A stretch of DNA of 64,000 bases. It comes from Hibiscus mutabilis. Taxonomy: Eukaryota; Streptophyta; Magnoliopsida; Malvales; Malvaceae. The stretch is taken from NCBI GenBank assembly GCA_019671005.1, contig CM033726.1:22691657-22755656 (forward strand). The letters are read 5' to 3'. The notes beneath the pieces are model-generated. The model made no database searches, was not told the DNA's origin, and saw nothing but the letters and a program-made list of their open reading frames with translations. The position numbers and the translations under genes were made by a program. Below are positions 8,913-18,590 of this stretch, in pieces (within the stretch, counting starts at the first letter, position 1; the number at the start of each line of letters is the position of its first letter).

Positions 8913-9086
8913 CCAGTTTTAGGCACCTCTAGCACAATTTCTTTTTTAGATCAACTAGAACCAGATAGGCACCTCTAGTGATTCTTAATGCGTGACAACT
9001 AGAGCCAAATGGGCACCTCTAGTAAGAAATTATCTTAATTCAAATTGTATTTTAGGCTGGAGCTAGTTTTAGGCACCTCTAACACA
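8913..9086. repeat. Four diverged GGCACCTCTAG units
   Basis: GGCACCTCTAG or GGCACCTCTAA occurs four times (about 8918, 8971, 9030 and 9077) in the Athila 3' noncoding region. Some are preceded by CTAGAACCAGAT or CTAGAGCCAAAT, which pair with the following CTCTAG, so each unit could form a small hairpin. Confidence 0.6.
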
Positions 9087-9376
9087 ATTTACTTGTTTTT
9101 AAATATCCTAAAGTTCACTAGGTCTCCCTTAATCAACAAGTCACAACCGTGTCAAAATATGCAACATCATAGCAAAATTCCAAGTACTCTTCATGCTAAT
9201 CCTAAAATCTAAGATTTTATCATGTAAGTGCAGTGGCAAAAATTCATCATAGGATATCACAGCAGGTTTAGGCAGTTTAATCAAGTAAGAGACATGGCAA
9301 GTAACAAATGCAACCTAACAAGAGATAACAATAACAAAAACAAATGCAACTAACTATGAAACAAATCCCCCAAGCT

Positions 9377-12300
9377 TGTAACACCCTTAACGTATACTCG
9401 TAAATTGAATATACATTAAAGATGTTATGGAGTCGTTTAAAGAAATCTCGACTTATAAATTTATTTTTACAAGTATTTACAAATTTTAGTTTGTAAATCA
9501 AATCCTTTCTCGATTTTCTTGAAAACACAACCTATGTGCAGTTAGCTAGTTTCAACCCTGAATTAATTATTTTAAAACATATTTGGCAATTATTAAAAAC
9601 AACAGTTCAATTCAGGGTGAAAACTAGGTTCGTTATCTAGGCCCTTTCTTGACTTTAAAATCTTTACGAGATTACCGATTATTCTTATTAGCAAAGTAAT
9701 TATCCTTTCTACCTTAGCTTTATTCTGTTACAATGCTAATGCCTTATTTTGCTTTATCCATATACGATTCATCATCAAAACTTATTACTTATCTATCATT
9801 TAGTCTAATTTAATGCATCATACTCTACTAGCAATTAAATAATTACATGCCCACTAGAGATTATCATAAGTTAGAATATCTTACTGATGTTTTACAGATT
9901 GAAGATTGATCAGCATGCTCGACTCCTCTTCAAATACTCCATCTTAATCTACGTGTAAAACAAACACACGCTAAGTACGAACTTAGTGAGACAAAACTTA
10001 TAAATCAAAGTAAAGCACTTTAATTTTAGTAAAAATTGAATAATAAATAAAATGTTGAATATAACATATAAGAATTTAGAATCGTCTAGAATGACTTATC
10101 GAAGTCGTTCCTCTGCCATGTAACCTGTAAAAATTAACATCTCATATACATATATAAGGCAATGTCATGTCAAATCAAATATCCAGTAAATCACTTATTT
10201 TCATTTGAATCATATCACTTTCACTTTTCAGTTTCCTTTAGATCACTTGTACTTGTTACTTTTTATTTAATCCATAGCCCAATGTAATGTAATTGAGAAT
10301 GCATGGTATGCGAGTTACTATTGAGTAAGCACATGTGCGGCATCAACTAATATGTTGTGCCATAATAAATCACTGTATCACTTCTGTAATTTAACAGCAT
10401 CACTATTTCACTTGATCATAGTTGTAGAACACAACGTCACTATATCACTATATCACTATGCTCCACGTCATTGGCATGCCAATTATACCAAGAATCTCAA
10501 TAATCATACAAAGGGCTTTTAACATCAATATCTTGTAAAGATCATTATAAACCATTTAAAAATTATTGTAAAATATATCAATTTACGATTCAAATTCTCT
10601 TTCAAATCATTCTAGGTTGACATATTATATTTCTTTCTCATATTATATATGTAAATTATGTAAAAATGCACTCACCTGAGCCATTTATTAGCTTGCCTTA
10701 CTAAGCTCTATTCGATCCTTTCTTTTATAGTACCTCGAACCTTCTTTTGATTCGGATCCAAACTTCATTAATCACATGAATGTAAACAACATTTGTTAGA
10801 TTCAAATCTAACAATTTCTCAAACATGCTATCAAATCTAATCATTCGAATATACAAATTCCTCTTTCCTTCCTTATACTGTCCAAAACTCATTTTGGTCC
10901 TTAATAACCATTTATAACTTCTATTAACCCTTTTCAAGCTTACTAATTAACCTTAGATACAAAATGTATCAATTCTCATTTTCTGGCAGATTACACTACC
11001 TTCAAAGAAATATTTCTATAAAATAATCTACAACTCGGGATTCAATTCCGTTTATTCTAAAAGAAACTAGATTCAATAAGATTTTCAACCATATAAATTA
11101 ATAGCCCAAATTCAACTTGTACGATTTATGGCGAATTTTCAAAGTCAATTACAATGCTGGAATTCGGAACAGACTGGTGCTATGTTTTCTGACCTTTCGT
11201 CACTTAAAAATTCATATCTTTTGACTTGAAACTCGAAATCAGTTTTCGTTTGTTGGAAACGAAACTAGACGAACAAATCTTTACATCGGTATAAAATTCA
11301 ACATCTAACCATTTTTTTAGAATTTATGGTGAATTTTCAAACTTACTGTCATAATCCACTTTTCTACACAGCTTCCGTAATTAACTTCAACTTTTATACT
11401 AACTTCTCCTTACTTATCTACTTGTCAATTTAGTCCCATTATTTGCTTTAAACCACCAACTTGTCACCTTCTTCATCAAATAATTATTCACAATAGTTCC
11501 CACTAATTTTCCTTCTTTATTGAATGGTCACTAATAATGCAAAAGTAAGGATCCAAATTTCTTAACTTTGCAAATTAGTCCTCAATTCAACATTACCACC
11601 TTAATTCCATCATCATAACTAAAATTCAGATTTAGTCCTTATCCAAAACCTCATTTCCAAAGTGGTCACTTAACTTTGACAAATTGTCAAAATGGTCACT
11701 AATTTAATTTAACATCGGTTTAGCATTCTAACATAAATTTCACATCTCCAACATCCTTAATAACATAAATCCACACCAAATCCATACAAATTCAGATTTG
11801 GTCCTCTAACTTTTAAGATTGTTGAATTGGTCCCTATCAAATTAACTTAGGGTCTTGTTTCTAAACAACAAATCAAGCTTACTAAATCATTAATTCAACA
11901 CCACAAACCCTAAATTAAACTTAAATCCATAAACCCTAATCATCTTCATAATAATCTAAACGTGCAGAACTTAAATCCAAACTCAATATCATGATTTTAA
12001 CATCATACTAACTTGATTTCAACTTGAATTCAATCATGGAATCATAAAATCTCAAAAGCCCCAATTGATCCATAAACCCTAATTTCTTTCTCATGTAAAT
12101 TCTCATAAATCAAGCATGAATTCCATGAACTATTGATATCAAAAGATAGAGCTTGAAGAGTAGAACAACTTTGTAGTCGAAGAGATTACTTGAAAACCGA
12201 GTTTCGGGGCTTGAATCGAGCTTGGAAAAATTTTCTCTTTCTTTCCCTAGCTCTCACGTTTTTGGCTGGAAAAGATGATTTTGTTCATCTTTTCCCCATT

Positions 12301-13218
12301 ATTTTAAACATATATCTATTAAATGAATATTAAATTCATTTAATGGTGAAATTACAATTTTGTCCTTTTTATCCAATGGTTGAGATTGATTTTATCTTCA
12401 ATCAAGGGCCAAGATTTAATCTTCCATTTCCTCTTTCCACAATTGCCCTTATAACTTTTAAAATATTTCAAAATTGCCATTGGGCTAAATGACCAATTTG
12501 CCCTCCAACTAGTTTTTATTTACTAGTTTGACATTCTTGTAAAAATTCAACTAAGTCTAGTTGGAATCCAATAAAATATAATAAAATATTCATAAAATAG
12601 TATTTTATGAATTTTCCATGGCTTTTGGACCAGCCTCTAAAATTCTAGTTCGATCCGATTTCCCGATATTCATAAAATACTTCTACTGCGATTTTACCTT
12701 TTCCGAGCTATTGAATTTATTCCGAAAATTCTATATTTCCATATTTGGGAAATAAACTCTATTATCCTATAAAAACTTTCTTTTCCAAGGACTTAGACTG
12801 AATTTTCTTAACTTAGTTTATTTTCCCGATACTTATCGAAAATCTTCATAGAATAAAATTTCTCTTAGAATTCCTTTATCGATTATCCATACGAATATTC
12901 TCTACTCTTACTGAATCCAAAATATCATTCAGAGACACTTTTATGGGACCTTCCCGGAAGTCACCCATCCTAATATTTCCCTGGCCTGAGCATGTTTAAC
13001 AATTTTATTTGATCCAAATTAAGTACCTTTTACTGCATCTTAATTCTTAAAACCAATATCAAGGTACTTATTTCGATTTGATTCACTCTTATATTGAATA
13101 AAATTACTTATTGGGAAAATTTACACTTTAGGCCCCAAACTTTTCCAAAGTTTATACTTTAACCCCAAAACTTTCAAAATTTACATTTTGGTTAGTAGCC
13201 AAAATTTGGGATATTATA
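9377..13218. mobile_element. Giant solo LTR (3.84 kb) of a chromovirus-type element
   Basis: Starts TGTAACACCC, ends GGGATATTATA (normally TATTACA) and is flanked by a perfect duplication AAGCT (9372-9376, 13219-13223). It is collinear in several blocks with the LTRs of the chromovirus at 18591-27973: ACACACGCTAAGTACGAACT, GTACCTCGAACCTTCTTT, a region rich in aaaccctaa, and the closing ACATTTTGG...AAAATT segment. No internal coding sequence or primer-binding site is present, so it is the product of LTR-LTR recombination. Confidence 0.8.
12945..13000 (-). repeat. 5S rRNA-like segment inside the solo LTR
   Basis: On the minus strand this reads TTAAACATGCTCAGGC, then about 15 bases, then AGGATGGGTGACTTCCGGGA and AGGTCC. 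This follows the 3' half of plant 5S rRNA (TTAAGCGTGCTTGGGC ... AGGATGGGTGACCTCCTGGG AAGTCC), including the C box of the internal promoter. The 5' half of 5S is absent. The related LTRs at 18591 and 24649 lack the segment. Confidence 0.6.
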
Positions 13219-13319
13219 AAGCTCGAGAGAAGCATTGTCCCCAATGTATGAAAACAAAACAAAGGAAAAGAAAAAGGAAATGCAAACGAGTTAGTCGGAG
13301 AGGTCATCACGTCGAATGA

Positions 13320-14733
13320 CTAGTTTCCTTCGAGCCATTTGCTTGGTCTTTTTTCAGATCGTGTTGGCTGTTGACGCGAAGCTGGTTGTGCATCTTGAAC
13401 TGTAGCTTCCGCGACCTCTTTACCCTGTTCATTCTCCTTGGCAGCCTCCTCTAGATCAGAAGCTTTATGCTTCGATGTAAATTTTGATGGCGGGGCTAGA
13501 AGAGACTTTATTGGTGCTGTCATAGAGTCGGCTGAATCTGAAAAACCATGAATAGATTCAGTACGAAAAGGTTCAACAATAGGGTCCTAACCTTTTTGTG
13601 GGACGACAGTTACCGCGGCAATGTTACTGGGCATAGGCACAGATTCAGATGCCGGGGCAAGTAGTGCAATAGGGAATATGAGAAAAGGAACGGTGTTGTC
13701 GGGATAATTCTCTAGGATCACTCTCGTGAGGGCTGTGTCACGGTCCTTCATGTAACGCATAAACAACAATTGACATTCCTCCATCTTGTCCAACTGATGT
13801 GTCAAAGGACGGAGGATTTCGGCAATCCCCTTTTATACTTGTCGTGGCATGTGCACTTGCCTTGGCAGTTGATGGAGCAGAGGGCTTTTTCGTAGTGGGT
13901 GGTTCTTTCATTGGTTCCTCACACAGTAGACACAGACATTGTCTTCGGGACCACCTGCTCCTCTCGGTCAGTTTCTCATCCATAAAATCAATTGGTACTT
14001 GTTCCTTTTCACACAATCTAGATATCAAATTGGGGAAAAAGAGTGCTCCCACATCCTTTTTACTACAAGCATAGATTTCATCAACAATTATCTTTCCAAT
14101 ATCAATAGTACGCTTGTGCAAAATAGAATGAAGCAATAATAAACGAGAATAAGAAATATTGGTATTATGGGTAGTAGGCATCAAACTAGTCATTAGGAAG
14201 TTATTCCATAGTTTGGCCTCGGTTTTTAGCGAGATGCAATTTACCGTGCCCTTCAATGTTACGTCATTCCACGTGGCTCCCTCTATGGTGAGATCTTGGA
14301 AAACCTTATCCACTTCTTCAGCCGTGATGTGCTCAACAAACTTGGCATGCTTGTTCTTTTCCATATAGAGCCCATAGTATGCGTTGATGGTAGCGGCATC
14401 AACAAGAATCGCTCTACCTCGCACAAAAACACATGAGTTATCTTGATTTAAAACATGCGAATAGAATTCCTTTACCCATGAGATGTTGCCCGATTTTGAT
14501 TGTTCGCAAAAGATTTGCCATTTATGGTGCTCGATTATCTTGAAGATTGAAGCTTCAAGGCCATAGTTCTTGAGGGAAACATCATATTCAAACCCTTGCT
14601 CTTCCTATACCCTTCGATTTGCAAACATGGCAAGGTACCTCTTCTCAATGATTGGAGATGCAAACTGGTGGAAAGATGGCTCGATTTCTCTTGAAAAACT
14701 CGCCTTGGGCATAGTCTTGAGGTTTTTAGCCAT
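13320..14733 (-). pseudogene. Athila post-pol ORF (plant transposon protein type)
   Basis: Start codon at 14733-14731 (MAKNLKTMPKASFSREIEPS). One in-frame TAG follows at 14607-14605, and the frame then stays open to about 13805 before a frameshift moves the end (THQLDKMEECQLLFMRYMK) to another frame; a Ser/Lys/Glu-rich tail reaches 13320. Recognisable parts are KWQIFCEQSKSGNISWVKEF, RGRAILVDAATINAYYGL, LWNNFLMTSLMPTTH and LLLHSILHKRTIDIGKII, typical of the protein encoded after pol in Athila elements, sometimes called env-like. No signal peptide or membrane helix is visible. Its role is unknown. Confidence 0.7.
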
Positions 14734-14848
14734 TGCTCTTTGGTTCTTGATTGGAAAAGAAAAACAAAGGGAACAAGAGAAGAATCTTAAGAGTTACAAA
14801 GATGAGGAAAAAGTAAAGAGGAAGAGATGGAGTAGATGGGAATATTAA

Positions 14849-15364
14849 TGGTTGAGTGAGGGTTTGGTAGAAGTGATGGATGGATACTTAATCAATGGGG
14901 GAAAAGAAGAATAGAAGATAATGATGGGGTGTGGTGTTGTGCGGCTAGGGTATAATAGCAGGGAAAAATTTTTGGTTGAAAAAATGTCAAAGGGTGATTA
15001 AATCCCTTTGAAATAGCCGAGATTTTGAGCCCATTATCCACTTCAAGGGATAGATTTTGTTTAAATGAAATTCTATCCTAAGCCCAACTCCTTATTCTTT
15101 GAAACTCTTATCCTAAAAAAAACACAAAGATAATATTAAATAAAACTAAAAATAAAAGATAAAGAGATAAAGGCTAAAGATAAATATCAAAACAAAATTA
15201 AGATAACAAATAAATCAATCAAAAAGAAAGTATAAAAACTTAATATCTAAAAATAACGAAAAATAAATAAAGCAAATAACATAAAAAAAACCAAAAATAA
15301 TAAACTAAAATGAAAAGTCCGAAAAGTAAAAACTAAAAATTAAAAACTCTTAGAAAGAGCATTT
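14849..15364. other. A-rich spacer between Athila pol and its extra ORF
   Basis: Extremely A-rich on the plus strand from about 15115 to 15345 (long runs of aaaataaa), T-rich on the coding strand. No reading frame. Athila elements commonly have a noncoding gap here. Confidence 0.6.
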
Positions 15365-15832
15365 TCATGCATCTCCTAAGGTTACAGTCTTCTTATCGTG
15401 AGTCATATGTGCACCCACGTAGTGCTTCAACCGTTGATCATTGACCTTGAACTCATGTCCATCCATTGTCGATTTAACCACCACAGCCCCATGAGAGTAA
15501 GGTTTTACAACCTCAAACGGCCTAGACCATCTCGACTTTAGTTTTTCATGGAAAAGCTTAAGGCGATAATTGAAGAGAAGCACTAATTGCCCTGGCAAGA
15601 ATTGCCACGGCAATAGCTTCTTGTCATGCCAATTCTTGGTTTTCTCTTTATAAATCTTGGCGTTGTCATAAGCTAAGGCACGGAACTCTTCTATCTCATT
15701 TAGGTCCAGTAGACACTTTTGCCCTGCACTTTCCCAATCCATATTAATGGTTTTCATAGCCCAGTAAGCCTTATGCTTGATTTCCACCGGCAGATGGCAA
15801 GTCTTGCCGTAGACGAGTCTGTAAGGAGACAT
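15365..15832 (-). pseudogene. Athila integrase C-terminal part
   Basis: MSPYRLVYGKTCHLPVEIKH with KAYWAMK, then NWHDKK, FLPGQLVLLFNYRLKLF, KLKSRWSRPFEVVKPYSHGA and DGHEFKVNDQRLKHY. This is the end of the integrase catalytic domain and the SH3-like C-terminal region of Athila pol. A TGA lies just N-terminal of it, at about 15857, replacing the usual residue in WAY-x-IAYKTP. Confidence 0.85.
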
Positions 15833-15856
15833 GCCTAAGGGAGTCTTGTATGCTAT

Positions 15857-16262
15857 TCAGTAGGCCCAAAGAGCGTCATCAATTCTCAAAGACCAATCCT
15901 TTTGAGAAGGATTAACAACTTTCTCAAGGATCCCCTTCAATTCAATGTTGGAAATTTCAGCTTGCCCGTTAGTCTGTGGGTGGTATGCCGTGACAATTTT
16001 ATGTGTCACTCCAAGGCACTCCAACATCGTGGCAATCATCTTATTGTCAAAATGTGTGCCCTCATCCCTGATAATTGCCCCTGGTGTCCCAAACTGTGTA
16101 AATATATTCTTCTGTAAGAACCGTTGCACAGTTTTTGAATCATTCTTGGGAACTATGACTACTTCCACCCATTTGGACACATAATCCATGACGAGTAAGA
16201 TATAAAGGTTCCCAAACGATGATGGGAAAGGCCCCATAAAATCGATGCCCCATACAACAATT
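15857..16262 (-). pseudogene. Athila integrase catalytic core
   Basis: GIDFMGPFPSSFGNLYILLV then DYVSKWVE (first Asp), FGTPGAIIRDEGTHF (second Asp), and YHPQTNGQAEISNIELK with the catalytic Glu in the usual place. The DDE triad positions are therefore readable. The N-terminal HHCC zinc-binding domain is missing; the core is joined to RNase H at about 16262. Confidence 0.85.
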
Positions 16263-16500
16263 GAGCACCATTAAGGGTTTTACTACCGTAATATATCACA
16301 TGGAAAATCTTACCTTTTCGTTTTCCTAAAATAGCCCCTACCGCGTAATCACTCACATCACACATGAGCTCGAAAGGTAAGGTCCAATCAGAAGGAATGA
16401 AAATTGGTGTCGTGACAAGTTTCTTCTTAAGGGTTTCAAATGCCTTGGCACAAGATTCATCTAAATTAAAAGCCTTGTCATGTTCAAGCAAATTACACAA
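16263..16500 (-). pseudogene. Athila RNase H, N-terminal half
   Basis: FNLDESCAKAFETLKKKLV, PFELMCDVSDYAVGAILGKR and IYYGSKTLNGAQ are the connection and start of RNase H of Ty3 pol, with the first catalytic Asp in CDVSD. It ends right after GAQL, where the family continues NYTTTEKE; instead the sequence jumps into integrase. Confidence 0.8.
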
Positions 16501-16667
16501 GAGTTTATAAATTAAAGAAAAATTATGAATAAACCTTCTGTAAAAACCTGCATGTCCGAGAAAGCTTCAGATCCCTTTGACTGAATTTGGTGGTAGTAAT
16601 CTCTCAATCACGTCCACCTTGGCTTTGTCTACCTCAATTCCCTTCGATAAGATCTTGTGCCCGAGCA

Positions 16668-17165
16668 CTATACCTTCATCCACCATAAAGTGGAACTTCT
16701 CCAGTTTAACACTAGGTCAGTTTCTTCACAGCTTGCCAACACCTTCTCCAAATTGCCAAGACAATTGTCAAAATTGTCTCTGAATATTGAAAAGTCGTCC
16801 ATGAAGATTTTGAGGAAATCTTCCTCCATGTAAGAGAAAATTGCCATCATACACTACTAGAAGGTTGCTGAGGCATTACATAGTCCGAACGACATTCTTT
16901 GAAATGCATATATTCCATACGATCACGTGAAAATAGTATTTTCCTGATCCTCCGATGCTATGGCGATCTGGTTATACCCTAAGTATCCATCAAGAAAACA
17001 ATAAAAAGATTTACCTGCAAGACGATCAAGCATTTGGTCAATAAATGGTAAGGGAAAATGATCTTTACTAGTAGCTTTATTTAACTTGCGGTAATCCATG
17101 CAAACTCTCCAACTAGTGACAGTTCTAGTTGGAATGAGTTCATTGTTTTCATTACTTACCACCAT
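16668..17165 (-). pseudogene. Athila reverse transcriptase
   Basis: Two frames: TSWRVCMDYRKLNKATSKDH FPLPFIDQMLDRLAG and FLDGYLGYNQIAIASEDQE (17165-16923), then FSYMEEDFLKIFMDDFSIFR with the catalytic FMDD and NLEKVLASCEETDLVLNW (16850-16668). Frames change between 16923 and 16850 and again near 16670. Gaps between the blocks are small, so the domain was lost by drift rather than a large deletion. Confidence 0.85.
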
Positions 17166-17231
17166 TATACCTCTCTTTTTTGGTACACATTGTACCGGAC
17201 TTACCCATGCACTGGTAAGCCACTTGATGAT

Positions 17232-18217
17232 CTATTTCATCACAACTTCTTTCATGGCAAGGTTAAGTCTCCTATGTGCCTCAATAGAGTTTTTATGGTC
17301 ATCTTCTAACAAGATCTTGTGCATACACACTGCCGGACTGATTCCCTCCAGCTCTGCAATTGACCAACCTATTGCTTTTTTGTGCAGTGCCAACATGGCA
17401 ATCAGTCTCTCTTCCTGTTCGGGCTGCAACTTAGAAGAGATGATTACGGGAAAAGTTTTATTTGTTCCCAAATAAACATATTTCAATTGCCCTGGCAATG
17501 GTTTTAACTCTAAAATCGGGGGTTGTTCAATGGAAGGTTACTCAGGTTTACATTCCTTATTTGAATAATCAAGAGATTCAAAACTTTTACCTGGTTGACT
17601 TACCATCCATTTCGCCTCTTGCTGCTCCTTATTGTCAGACTCTTTAGGCTCTTCTGACTCGATAAGAGAATTACCGTGGCAATACTTTTCTAAGTCAAAA
17701 TTGAATTCTGTGGTGGCCTGAATGACTTGGCATTCCTTTGGATCATCAGCATGCTTTAAGGTTTTGAGAATATTGAGCGTGACTTGCTGATCATCCACTC
17801 TCATAGAGAGCTCTCCTTTTTCGACGTCAATCAATGTCCATCCCGTTGCTAAGAATGGTCTCCCAAGAATAATAGGTGCGAACTCAACTGTTTTACAATC
17901 CAAAATAATAAAGTCAACGGGAAAAATAAACTTATCCACTTTTACCAAGATGTTTCGATTTTTTCCTCTGGGTGCACATAAGTTCCGTCCGCAAGCTGTA
18001 GCATGAATGTAGTGGGTCTCTCCTTCCCTATGCCCAATCTTTGAAAAACGGATTTTGGCATAAGGTTTATGCTGGCTCCAAGATCGCATAATGCCTTCTC
18101 GACATAGTGATTTCTGATTGCACAAGGTAATGTAAAACTATCAGGATCTTTTAAGTTTGAAGATAAGAATTGAAACTTCAAAATGTGCCTAACATGTGGG
18201 CGAAGTTGTTCTATCAA
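17232..18217 (-). pseudogene. Athila protease and RT N-terminal region
   Basis: The retropepsin site is CDLGASINLMP within VEKALCDLGASINLMPKSVF (about 18110), with ILGRPFLATG (17880-17850) as the usual downstream protease motif; the catalytic triplet is DLG instead of DTG/DSG, as is common in Athila. A frameshift near 17950 moves the second half to another frame. Downstream, LKYVYLGTNKTFPVIIS and WSIAELEGISPAVCMHKILL (17498-17232) are the tether preceding RT. Gag is not present upstream. Confidence 0.8.
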
Positions 18218-18234
18218 CTAATTACCTTTAATAG

Positions 18235-18590
18235 GGTATCTCAAAATAAACAAGACACCATATGAGTTATGGAATGAAATAAAACGTTCCTACAACTACA
18301 TAAAAATGTGGGGGTGTCCTACAAAGGTAATGTTCCCATTACCAAAGTAAATGAAAATAAATGGACTATATTTTCATTGACTATCAGAAACATAGTAACG
18401 AATATCAGTTTCTTGTCTACAAATAGATTCACAAGAATGTGTAATGGAAACAAAGAATGACTCATTCATTGAAAATATATAATTAAGAAAATTGATCCAA
18501 GTTCAATGAAACAGACTTTGGAGACTATCAATGAAAATAGTCCATACGTTCAACAAAAGGTTGAAACCAATATATTTTCATGATGACAAG
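18235..18590 (+). pseudogene. Copia-B integrase C-terminal fragment
   Basis: TPYELWNEIKRSYNYIKMWG CP (18268-18333) is the KTPYELW...LRVWGCP hallmark at the end of Ty1-copia integrase. Continuing with frameshifts are YQFLVYKQIHKN and SFIENI, matching the linker toward reverse transcriptase. It ends at the chromovirus insertion at 18590 and resumes after 27978. Confidence 0.75.
18586..18590. repeat. Target duplication ACAAG, left copy
   Basis: ACAAG directly before TGTAACACCC; the identical copy is at 27974-27978. Confidence 0.85.

Larger units (their letters stand above)
7871..18234 (-). mobile_element. Athila-type Ty3 element, 5' part missing
   Basis: Minus strand order: protease, RT, RNase H, integrase (18217 to 15365), an A/T-rich gap, the extra ORF typical of Athila after pol (14733 to 13320), a noncoding stretch with the phrase CTTGAGGACAAGCAATAG, the polypurine tract GTTTGGGGGTG (complement of 8622-8633) and the 3' LTR (8621 down to about 7871). 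Gag and the 5' LTR are absent; the right edge meets Copia-B integrase at about 18235. A solo LTR at 9377-13218 interrupts the 3' noncoding part. No target duplication could be confirmed because both edges are eroded. Confidence 0.75.

Noticed and set aside
11880..12080. Telomere repeats (aaaccctaa words here and at 21185-21365 and 27000-27150)
   Set aside because: They occur at the same place in every giant LTR, are spaced irregularly and belong to the LTR leader.
12945..13000. A 5S rRNA gene
   Set aside because: Only the 3' half is similar, several internal changes are present, and it lies inside an LTR.
13320..14733. A retroviral envelope gene
   Set aside because: No signal peptide, cleavage site or membrane helix can be seen; only its position after pol suggests it.
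13799..14848. Plus-strand open frames over the Athila extra ORF
   Set aside because: The minus strand gives recognisable Athila protein; these frames lack motifs.
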